Positions 28,107 through 35,994 of a DNA stretch of 55,389 nucleotides are shown one piece after another. Numbering within the stretch: the stretch's first letter is position 1; each line of letters begins with the position of its first letter. The position numbers and the translations under genes were made by a program. Source of the DNA: Crocinitomicaceae bacterium (lineage in GTDB: Bacteria; Bacteroidota; Bacteroidia; Flavobacteriales_D; Crocinitomicaceae); contig JABURP010000072.1 in NCBI GenBank assembly GCA_014762645.1, positions 1-55,389 of the forward strand, read 5' to 3'. Under the pieces are notes generated by a model. That model had not been told where the DNA came from and ran no database searches. It saw only the letters and a program-made list of their open reading frames with translations.

Positions 28107-31100
28107 TTATTTTTTGATTTCAATTGATCCGTTTTCCGGCTCAGTATTGTCATCCAATTTTAAGATATAAAAGTATGTTCCGGTTACCACAACGTCTCCG
28201 GTTATGGTTCTTTTCCCTTCTGCCTGTCCACTCCAGTCGTTATTGTATGGGGAAGCAGTGTAAACGATATCTCCCCAACGATTAAAGATGGTTAGGCTGT
28301 TATTCGGGTAAGCATCTAATCCTTCTATTACAAACACGTCATTAATTCCATCTCCATTCGGTGAAAAACCTCCTGGTATGCTTAGTTCCACTTCGTCTGA
28401 TACGCTTATTCTAACAACCGCAGTATCGCAAATAGCAGAACAGAAAACGTCACAAATGGTATATGTAATGGAGTCATCACCAACATAACTAGTAAATGGT
28501 AGATAATCTATGCTGCCATCAGCTTGAACAGATCCAACCCCATTTTGCGGGCCTTGCAAGATGGCTACTGTCAACGGATCACCAGTGTCATTGGATGAAA
28601 CATTAATATTAACAAGTGTTCCAACTCCTGTGGATGCATTGTCATCAACAGCACTTACGGTTGATGAACTTTGAACGCTTACCGTTATAGATCCACTGCT
28701 TGTACAGCCGTTAGCATCTGTAAGATCTACTGTATAAGTCGTTGTTGTCGTTGGCGAAACGTCAATACTATTAGTGGTTTCAGATGTTGACCAAAGCAGA
28801 GTTCCTGAACCGGTAGCAGTTAGTGTTACTGTTTCACCCACACAAATATTTTCATCTGATGATACCGCTAAACTAGGTAAGCTATTTACAGTGATAGTTA
28901 ATGATTGTATACCACCAATATTTCCACAACCATTCGTGTTTTCTGCTTCAAGATAATAGGTTGTTGTAGTTGACGGTGTGACATCCATTGGAGCTGTTCC
29001 TAAGAGATTTCCTCCTGTAGCAGCATCATAAACGTTGTAGTCAACCGCACCGGATCCTGTACCAGAAAGTGTAACTGTTTCTCCGGCACAAATAGTACTG
29101 TCAGTAGCACTAAAGGTTGGTGTTGCCGGGGCTGTCAGCACTTCAATATCTTGTGTGGAAGCGTCGGTACACGAACCACTACCAACAGTATACGTTACCG
29201 ATATCATTCCAGATAAACCAAGTGGATCAAATGTTGAACCGGAAACTCCTGATCCTGACCATGAACCACCTGTACTTCCTGTAACGAGGGCATCCAGATT
29301 AATCGGTGGATCACTTTCACACAATGCGGCTGGTGGTGTCCAGGTGGCCGTTACCGAAGTTTCTACTGTAATATCATGGGATACACTCACCGGACATGTT
29401 GAGCCGACCGTATATGTTACGGTAACCGTACTTCCATTTAAGCCGGTTGGATCAAAGGTAGTTCCGGATACGCCCGTACCAGACCAGGTTCCACCAGGAT
29501 CACCTGTTACTAAGGTACTTAAATCAATTGTACCTGCACTCTCGCAGACAGTTCCCGGAGATGTCCAGGAACCATCAGATAATGCATTCACATTAATACT
29601 TTGTGTTGTTGTACCCGTACATCCGGATTGTGTTACCGAGTACTCAATATTGATGGTTCCGGCTGCTGTAGATGTCAACACATCATTTGAGATGGTTCCA
29701 GGACCACTGAGTACAGTCCATGTACCTCCAGCAGGAGTTCCGGTAAGATTAACAATGTCTCCGGCACAAATAGCAGATCCACTACTCGTAATAGAAGGAG
29801 AAGGAACCGGATTTACAGTTACAGTAACTGAAGCACAAGTTGTGGTATTACATGTTCCTTCCGCTCTTACAAAATAGGTAGTTGTGGTAGTAGGACTTAC
29901 AGAAACTGAACTTCCTGACCCTACAACAGTACCACCACAAGAACCACTGTACCATTCCCAACTGGCGCCAGTACCCAATGATCCCCCACTCACATTCAGT
30001 GTTGTACTACTGCCTTCACAAATTGTTGATTGAGTAGCACTGGCACCAGTTGGAGCTGTGGATTCAGAATTTAAATTAACCGTAACAGATTGACAAGTAG
30101 TTGTATTACAGGTTCCTTCTGCACGAACATAATAAGTTGTTGTAGACAACGGGCTCACCGAAACACTGGTGCCGGATCCTACCGGAGTACCCCCACAAGA
30201 ACCACTATACCATTGCCAGCTTCCTCCTGTACCCAGTGATCCTCCTGATAATGAAAGTGTGGTTGATCCGCCAGGGCAAATGGGGTTAGGACTTGCACTA
30301 GCACTACTCGCTCCTGTTGAATTTGAATTTACAGTTACGCTCACTGAAGCACATGTTGTAATACCGCATGGGCCTTCAACGCGAACAAAATAAGTTGTAT
30401 TTGAACCTGGGGAGACCACAACTGATGCTCCACTTCCTACTGGTGTTCCACCACAGGATCCACTATACCACTGATAAGAATCGCCTGCTCCCAGGGATCC
30501 ACCAACCTGGGTCAGTGTTGTAGAGTTACCGGAACAAATGGTGGTAGTTCCGGAAACAGAAGTTGGTGCGGTTGCGGTTGAACCTCCCGCGTCTTCAATT
30601 AATAAGATAGTGTTGGAGGATGAGCCCGTTAAAGTCCCTTCAAAAAATGCTCCTCCGCCGGGATCTGTTGTAGGGAAGTTAAGACTTGCGGTTGTAGGTG
30701 AAAAGAACTGTTTATAACCACATGAGTTTGCAATTGTTGCCGGTTCAATTTTTCTACCATAACAAGCATCTGATCCCGAACCACCATAATAAGTTGACCA
30801 TTCATTTACACCACCTGATGTGAATCGCATCAGTACCAAATCATTGGAACCTGCATTTGTTGCCTGATTGTAAGACCCAGCCAGGTTTTGTATAGGAAAA
30901 TTTGTTGCTGATGTATATCCAATAGCATATATATTTCCACTGTTATCAGAAGCTATCCCTGAAATGGACGCATCTGCCGTTGTTGCGCCTACATAGGTTC
31001 CCCAGGTATATACACCACCAGGACTAAACTTCATGATGAATCCATCCGTTGCTGATTGCAAAGTGCCGTAGTAAAATGCTCCTCCTCCCGGATTGACAGT

Positions 31101-32873
31101 AGGCATTCCGGCACGCACCATTCTACTTGCCACTAAAATATTTCCTGATGGATCTGTAGACACTTCTGAAACTCTGTCCAAATCTGTTCCTCCAATTATG
31201 GTTGACCAAGTTGGCTGCAGAGAAGTATTAAATTTTGCAATAATATGATCGATAAAACCACTAATCGTATTACTGAAATATGCTCCACCGCCAGGGTTTA
31301 GCGTATAAGCAGATGTGGCATCATTTGATATTTGACCGACAAGGATCATATTTCCTGATGCATCAAAAGTGATGTCAGATCCTTGCTGATAACCAGTTGC
31401 TGCTCCATTACCACTGTTAAAATACGTACTCCATTCAAGAACGCAATCAGTGTTAAACCTACCTAAAAATATATCCTGATTTCCTACAAAAGTTGAGTTG
31501 TTATAAGCACCTCCTAGTGCAACTATAGGAATATCAAAACCACTGAACTGATACGTTTGTCCAGTGAAATAGACTTTTGTGCCGTTACATTTAATCCCGT
31601 TAATTCGAATACCTGCACCTGAAGTTGATGCATTCGTATGTTGGTAAAGTGTTCCCCATTGTCTTACACCATTTTGGTCAAATTTGATAATGAAGGAATT
31701 ATCGCCACCTTTCAGGTTGGAATCATCCTGGTACCACGCTCCTCCTACACCTGATGATTGGGTAGGGAATGTAGTTGGATTACTGTTGGCATAGCCACCA
31801 AGATAAATACCATCATTATCATCTACATCTAATGTCTTTCCGTAATCTCCTCCGGTACCGCATAGGTAATCTCCTTTATCACCTCCGTAATAAGTAACCC
31901 ATTGTAACGTCATATCACTATTAAACCGTAGTATTACAAGGTCTGTAATTCCGTCGTGAGATGAATCGAAATACTGTCCGGCACCAGCATTAATGGTTGT
32001 CCATAAAGCGGAGTAAGTTGAATAAGCCAGGTACATGTTTTCGGCTGAATCATAAGCACCGTTGCAGTGAAAGTCTGAATTCCCTCCATTATCATAGTAG
32101 GTAGACCACGTAACTGTAGGGTCTATAATGATTGTTTTTGACTCGTCGTAGTCTTCCACGTCAAATCCAACCGAGCCTTCATTAATAACAAAGTCACTTT
32201 TTATTGATTTTTCTTCGTCCTGATAAAAGCTGATAGGTTCATTTTCTTTGAAAGGACCAAAATCATTGGAAACCGTTAATGCTCTATCTTCAATATCCAA
32301 TGAACTAGCACCATTATAGGTGAATTTTATATCATTAATGTTTCCTCCGGGATGAACAATAAATTCATATTTCAAGTTTCCATCTACGGATTTATAAACA
32401 AGGTCAATATTTGGGTAGACCTCTTTGTATGTTATTTTGCTATACGTTGGAACTTTGGTGATTCCTTGTGGGCATTGAGGTAGATAATAATTCACATAAG
32501 CATTTGACTGACCTTCCATTTCAAATGTCGCATCCGGATTGGAATTGATCAATCTGAAATCCATTCTGTAGAAGTATACTTTTTTACCGATCTCATTAAA
32601 GTCACCACGTTGATGAGCATTTTGTTCGGCTTCAGTATATTCAGAAGGATTTTTTTCTATCTCACGATAAAAATGATAGACAATTCCACTCGGAGTAAAA
32701 TAAGCGTTAACACCAGGGGTTTCGAGTTTAAAATCAATACTGTCAAGCACCTGATGATGTTCATTGGCAATTTGACCTCGGTTAGGAATTAAACCGGTAT
32801 TTGTCTTAAAATCTATTTGTCCTATGGAATAAAAGGAAATAAGTGCACAAAGGAAAAGTAATATTTTTTTCAT
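28107..32873 (-). CDS. Large T9SS type B surface protein: beta-propeller and Ig-like repeats
   Basis: A 1588-residue secreted protein. Order of parts: signal peptide (residues 1-18); an N-terminal domain of the kind found on gliding-associated proteins (about 20-250, with PNRGQIANEHH); a series of SBBP-type propeller repeats (WSTYYGGSGSDACYG, DSSGNIYAIGYTSA and similar, about 255-760); three Ig-like repeats of 86 residues (WYSGSCGGTPVGSG, TTTYYVRAEG); further Ig/PKD-like domains; and the C-terminal gliding-associated type B sorting domain (PGGFSPNGDGINDVFVIEG, IFNRWGDIVY). The sorting domain predicts T9SS export and surface attachment, with the adjacent PorP/SprF as partner. Ligand unknown; an adhesin role is inferred from the domains. 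Confidence 0.92.
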   Translation of the reverse strand: MKKILLFLCALISFYSIGQIDFKTNTGLIPNRGQIANEHHQVLDSIDFKLETPGVNAYFTPSGIVYHFYREIEKNPSEYTEAEQNAHQRGDFNEIGKKVYFYRMDFRLINSNPDATFEMEGQSNAYVNYYLPQCPQGITKVPTYSKITYKEVYPNIDLVYKSVDGNLKYEFIVHPGGNINDIKFTYNGASSLDIEDRALTVSNDFGPFKENEPISFYQDEEKSIKSDFVINEGSVGFDVEDYDESKTIIIDPTVTWSTYYDNGGNSDFHCNGAYDSAENMYLAYSTYSALWTTINAGAGQYFDSSHDGITDLVILRFNSDMTLQWVTYYGGDKGDYLCGTGGDYGKTLDVDDNDGIYLGGYANSNPTTFPTQSSGVGGAWYQDDSNLKGGDNSFIIKFDQNGVRQWGTLYQHTNASTSGAGIRINGIKCNGTKVYFTGQTYQFSGFDIPIVALGGAYNNSTFVGNQDIFLGRFNTDCVLEWSTYFNSGNGAATGYQQGSDITFDASGNMILVGQISNDATSAYTLNPGGGAYFSNTISGFIDHIIAKFNTSLQPTWSTIIGGTDLDRVSEVSTDPSGNILVASRMVRAGMPTVNPGGGAFYYGTLQSATDGFIMKFSPGGVYTWGTYVGATTADASISGIASDNSGNIYAIGYTSATNFPIQNLAGSYNQATNAGSNDLVLMRFTSGGVNEWSTYYGGSGSDACYGRKIEPATIANSCGYKQFFSPTTASLNFPTTDPGGGAFFEGTLTGSSSNTILLIEDAGGSTATAPTSVSGTTTICSGNSTTLTQVGGSLGAGDSYQWYSGSCGGTPVGSGASVVVSPGSNTTYFVRVEGPCGITTCASVSVTVNSNSTGASSASASPNPICPGGSTTLSLSGGSLGTGGSWQWYSGSCGGTPVGSGTSVSVSPLSTTTYYVRAEGTCNTTTCQSVTVNLNSESTAPTGASATQSTICEGSSTTLNVSGGSLGTGASWEWYSGSCGGTVVGSGSSVSVSPTTTTTYFVRAEGTCNTTTCASVTVTVNPVPSPSITSSGSAICAGDIVNLTGTPAGGTWTVLSGPGTISNDVLTSTAAGTINIEYSVTQSGCTGTTTQSINVNALSDGSWTSPGTVCESAGTIDLSTLVTGDPGGTWSGTGVSGTTFDPTGLNGSTVTVTYTVGSTCPVSVSHDITVETSVTATWTPPAALCESDPPINLDALVTGSTGGSWSGSGVSGSTFDPLGLSGMISVTYTVGSGSCTDASTQDIEVLTAPATPTFSATDSTICAGETVTLSGTGSGAVDYNVYDAATGGNLLGTAPMDVTPSTTTTYYLEAENTNGCGNIGGIQSLTITVNSLPSLAVSSDENICVGETVTLTATGSGTLLWSTSETTNSIDVSPTTTTTYTVDLTDANGCTSSGSITVSVQSSSTVSAVDDNASTGVGTLVNINVSSNDTGDPLTVAILQGPQNGVGSVQADGSIDYLPFTSYVGDDSITYTICDVFCSAICDTAVVRISVSDEVELSIPGGFSPNGDGINDVFVIEGLDAYPNNSLTIFNRWGDIVYTASPYNNDWSGQAEGKRTITGDVVVTGTYFYILKLDDNTEPENGSIEIKK
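29805..30580 (-). repeat. Three tandem 258-bp repeats encoding Ig-like domains
   Basis: Inside the adhesin gene the same sequence pattern recurs with an exact 258-bp period (for example CCTTC words at 29857, 30115 and 30373), encoding 86-residue Ig-like modules. Edges are approximate. The copies are similar but not identical, so they have diverged since duplication. They could change number by recombination. Confidence 0.75.
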
Positions 32874-32904
32874 AGTAGCGACTGGTTTATACAGGTAAAA
32901 AATT

Positions 32905-32925
32905 GAGAACTAAAATATTAGGTAG
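32905..32925 (-). promoter_or_regulatory. 21-nt element shared with the SpoIIE-phosphatase gene (adhesin copy)
   Basis: On the minus strand CTACCTAATATTTTAGTTCTC lies 31 nt before the adhesin start codon. A copy matching at 19 of 21 positions lies at 38142-38162, 29 nt before the SpoIIE-phosphatase start. Same orientation and distance suggest a promoter or operator. It contains no standard TAnnTTTG box. Confidence 0.4.
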
Positions 32926-32999
32926 CAAAAACCTAAATAATAGTTGTTATGCGTGCCTACAATGTAGCAAGAAATTTAAAATTCAGAAAAGAAAATTGC

Positions 33000-33812
33000 T
33001 TAAAAGAAGTAGTTTCCTGCTTCTTTTGAATTGACAACTAGCACAGGTACACCACTTTTATTAGTGATCAAATTCTGAGCAAAATTGTCAAATTGAGGTA
33101 ATAAACTATCAGAATGATAAGCAAATGCAATTAGGTTCGCCCCAATCTTCACCGCATAATTCGCTATGTCGGTAGAGTATCCTTTTTCTTTCTTTAAAAC
33201 TTCAGTTTGATAGGTTATACCAGCTTCTTTGAACTGTTTTGACAGTAATCCTGAATGTACAGCAACTTTAAGTTTTAGATTTGAGTCAACTTTCTTTTCA
33301 GTTAGAATATGCACTTCAGATTTAAATATTTCTGCAATACCCGTAGTTACCTGTTCAATTTGAAGGCTTTCTTGTGATTCATCCAGCGGCACTACAATTT
33401 TACTAAGGTCCATTCCTGTAAACTCATCCTGTACCACCAAGAAAGGAACATGCGTAGAAGTTATCACTTTTAGCGCGAAACTTCCGAACATTTTTTGTTG
33501 TAATCCTTTTGATCCGTGTGTCCCCATAATTATTAAAGAGGAATGCAGTTCGGTTGCCATAGCAGCAATATCAGTAAATATTGAACCAGATTTGATGTGA
33601 TAATTCACTTCAATACCAGGGGGTACATCCTTAAGGTTGCTAATTATTTTTTCGAACTCGGCTTTTGCTTTCGAAGTTGCACCGTCACCTTTTACCACAT
33701 GGAGCAATTCAACATTAGCATCCATGGATTTTGCCATGTTAATTGCATATTTAACTGCATTATCCGCTACGTGGGTAAAGTCGTGCGGTACTAGAAGGGT
33801 TCTCTTTGTCAT
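33000..33812 (-). CDS. Universal stress protein with two UspA domains
   Basis: A 270-residue cytoplasmic protein with two tandem Usp domains. Domain 1 (about 1-140) starts MTKRTLLVPHDFTHVADNAV and has the ATP-binding pattern GTHGSKGLQQKMFGS, matching Gx2Gx9G(S/T). Domain 2 (about 145-270) keeps the fold (KIVVPLDESQES) but its loop (FAYHSDSLLPQFDNFAQNL) lacks the ATP motif. Such tandem proteins are common in Bacteroidota and respond to stress or energy state; the specific role is unknown. The ATG at 33812 was chosen over an upstream one because a promoter-like pair lies between them. Confidence 0.88.
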   Translation of the reverse strand: MTKRTLLVPHDFTHVADNAVKYAINMAKSMDANVELLHVVKGDGATSKAKAEFEKIISNLKDVPPGIEVNYHIKSGSIFTDIAAMATELHSSLIIMGTHGSKGLQQKMFGSFALKVITSTHVPFLVVQDEFTGMDLSKIVVPLDESQESLQIEQVTTGIAEIFKSEVHILTEKKVDSNLKLKVAVHSGLLSKQFKEAGITYQTEVLKKEKGYSTDIANYAVKIGANLIAFAYHSDSLLPQFDNFAQNLITNKSGVPVLVVNSKEAGNYFF

Positions 33813-33828
33813 ACAGGTGTATTTAGAG

Positions 33829-33861
33829 TAAATATAGGAAATCTGAAAAATGAATGCCAAA
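33829..33861 (-). promoter_or_regulatory. Putative promoter of the universal stress gene
   Basis: On the minus strand a TTTG (33858-33861) is followed after 21 nt by TATATTTA (33829-33836), one mismatch from TAnnTTTG, and then by 16 nt to the ATG. This is the best -33/-7 pair I found in the window. Confidence 0.4.
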
Positions 33862-33950
33862 TTGAACTAAAGACTTATTAACGGTAGTATGGTAATATTT
33901 CTCAGTCTATCAGTATTTTCGCTGGTAATTAGCAGTAACACTATTTTTTC

Positions 33951-35486
33951 TTATCCCAACCAGCCATCTCTATCCAGACTTCTAAAACTTATTGCTTCTG
34001 CAATATGGGTAGCTTTAATCTTATTAGAATGATCGAGATCTGCAATGGTGCGGGAAACTTTAAGTATCCTTGAATATGATCGGGCTGAAAACCCAAGCTT
34101 GTTCATAGCCGTTTTTATTAAAAGCTTCCCGTTCTTGTCAATTTTACAATATTTCTCGATTAAGGTAGGACTTAACTGTGCATTGTAGTATACACCTTTG
34201 ATGTCTTTGAGCCGGTTAGCCTGAAATTTTCTGGCTTGAACAACGCGTTTACGTATGGATTTACTGCATTCACCTTTCCGCTCATCTGACAATTCATCAA
34301 ATTTCACTGCGGGTACTTCAATGTGCAGATCAATTCGATCCATTAATGGACCAGAAACTTTGTTCAGGTATCGCTTTACTGCAAATTCAGGATCTGAGTT
34401 AGGATCATTTGGGTCATAAAAATTCCCTGAAGGAGAGGGGTTCATTGATGCCACCAACATAAATCCAGAGGGGTATTCTACAGTCATTTTAGCTCTTGAA
34501 ATGGTCACAATCCGGTCTTCTAACGGTTGACGCATTACTTCAAGTACCTGTCTTTTATATTCAGGTAGCTCGTCTAAAAATAAAATTCCATTGTGAGCTA
34601 AAGATATTTCTCCAGGTTTGGGGTTTGAGCCTCCGCCAACCAGCGCGACATCTGAAACCGTATGGTGTGGCGATCGAAATGGTCGATTGGTCATCAATCC
34701 ACTATTTGGAGAGATCAAACCCGCTACCGAATGAATTTTTGTGGTTTCCAATGCTTCATCTACTGTTAATGGAGGTAGGATAGAGGGCAGTCGTTTGGCA
34801 AGCATTGTTTTTCCTGATCCCGGCGGCCCTACCAATAAGATATTGTGTCCGCCAGCCGCAGCAATTTCAAGAGCACGCTTTACGTTTTCCTGTCCCTTTA
34901 CATCCGAAAAATCCATAAACCCGCTATTCGCCAGGTCTTCCTTCGAGTTTTCTTCAAATACGGCAGGTGTCAATTGAATGTCACCATTAAAAAAGCCCAT
35001 CACTTCTTTGATATGTTCAATACCATAAATGTTTAGGTCCGTGACAATGGCAACTTCATTTTGGTTTTGTTTGGGTAGGATAAAGCCTTTAAAACCCAGC
35101 TCTTTTGCTTTGAGAGCAATAGGTAGTGCACCCTTTATTGGTCGTAAACTGCCATCCAGGGATAACTCTCCCATGATCAGGTATTCCGAGACATCTTCTG
35201 ATTCAATTTGTCCGGAAGCGGAGAGAATGCCAACGGCAATGGTGAGATCATACGCCGAACCTTCCTTTCGGATGTCCGCAGGAGCGAGATTGACCGTGAT
35301 TTCTTTACCTGGATATTTGAATTCAGAATTCGAAAAAGCCGCTTTAATTCGTTTATGACTTTCTTTTACGGCACTGTCGGGTAATCCAACCATGTGAAAA
35401 TTAATGCCACGACCAATATTTGTTTCAACAGTAATAGGTATCGCCTCTATGCCATAAACGGCACAGCCATAGGTTTTTATCAACAT
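33951..35486 (-). CDS. YifB/ComM family Mg-chelatase-like AAA+ ATPase
   Basis: A 511-residue protein of the YifB/ComM family, linked to natural transformation as a branch-migration helicase in proteobacteria. The N-terminal Lon-like S5 domain (residues 1-165, LPDSAVKESHKRIKAA) is followed by the Mg-chelatase AAA+ core with Walker A VGPPGSGKTMLAKR, Walker B GILFLDELPE and RPFRSPHHTVSD. The C-terminal helical domain (NKLGFSARSYSRILKVSRTIADL) is complete. Length is typical. No other competence gene lies nearby. It is transcribed alone; the 505-nt region upstream holds the 176-bp tandem repeats. Confidence 0.95.
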   Translation of the reverse strand: MLIKTYGCAVYGIEAIPITVETNIGRGINFHMVGLPDSAVKESHKRIKAAFSNSEFKYPGKEITVNLAPADIRKEGSAYDLTIAVGILSASGQIESEDVSEYLIMGELSLDGSLRPIKGALPIALKAKELGFKGFILPKQNQNEVAIVTDLNIYGIEHIKEVMGFFNGDIQLTPAVFEENSKEDLANSGFMDFSDVKGQENVKRALEIAAAGGHNILLVGPPGSGKTMLAKRLPSILPPLTVDEALETTKIHSVAGLISPNSGLMTNRPFRSPHHTVSDVALVGGGSNPKPGEISLAHNGILFLDELPEYKRQVLEVMRQPLEDRIVTISRAKMTVEYPSGFMLVASMNPSPSGNFYDPNDPNSDPEFAVKRYLNKVSGPLMDRIDLHIEVPAVKFDELSDERKGECSKSIRKRVVQARKFQANRLKDIKGVYYNAQLSPTLIEKYCKIDKNGKLLIKTAMNKLGFSARSYSRILKVSRTIADLDHSNKIKATHIAEAISFRSLDRDGWLG

Positions 35487-35600
35487 ACTTAAAATTTTGA
35501 TTAAACAATAGCAGGCGAGTTACTGCTGAAACAAATATACACAAAGATTAGATTATAATCAAATAAACGACTAAAAAATAATCAAATCAGAGAATTTATA

Positions 35601-35994
35601 TCGGGATTGATGATGTCATTGCGTTCTGGTTCGTCCTCGTTACCCTTCGACCCTGCTCACAGGGTATCACACACTGCTAAATATGATCTGTGCATTGAAA
35701 AATAAACAAGACATTTGTCTACGCATCATCCCGATACTTATTTTCTACGGTCACTGAGTTCCCTTGAAAATATAGATCGGGATTGATGATGTCATTGCGT
35801 TCTGGTTCGTCCTCGTTACCCTTCGACCCTGCTCACAGGGTATCACACACTGCTAAATATGATCTGTGCATTGAAAAATAAACAAGACATTTGTCTACGC
35901 ATCATCCCGATACTTATTTTCTACGGTCACTGAGTTCCCTTGAAAATATAGATCGGGATTGATGATGTCATTGCGTTCTGGTTCGTCCTCGTTA
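35601..35994. repeat. 176-bp tandem repeat, two identical copies plus 42 bp of a third
   Basis: Copies at 35601-35776 and 35777-35952 appear identical throughout; a partial third copy, 35953-35994, ends in the stop codon of the SpoIIE-phosphatase gene. Each unit holds a hairpin ACCCTG-CTCA-CAGGGT (first copy 35650-35665) and near-inverted ends, TCGGGATTGATGATG at the start and CATCATCCCGA 123 bp later. Words such as CCCTTCGACCCTG and GGTCACTGAG recall short dispersed repeats of Bacteroidota genomes. No gene is seen inside. The spacer from 35487 to 35600 contains only AT-rich DNA and a 10-bp palindrome, GATTATAATC (35551-35560). Perfect identity implies recent duplication. Confidence 0.92.

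Noticed and set aside
29155-29877. Plus-strand open frame (240 codons) opposite the adhesin gene
   Set aside because: It is the antisense shadow of the Ig-like repeat region; codon bias of the adhesin repeats keeps the opposite frame open.
35601-35994. CRISPR array
   Set aside because: The units are 176 bp, identical and directly joined without variable spacers; no cas gene is near.
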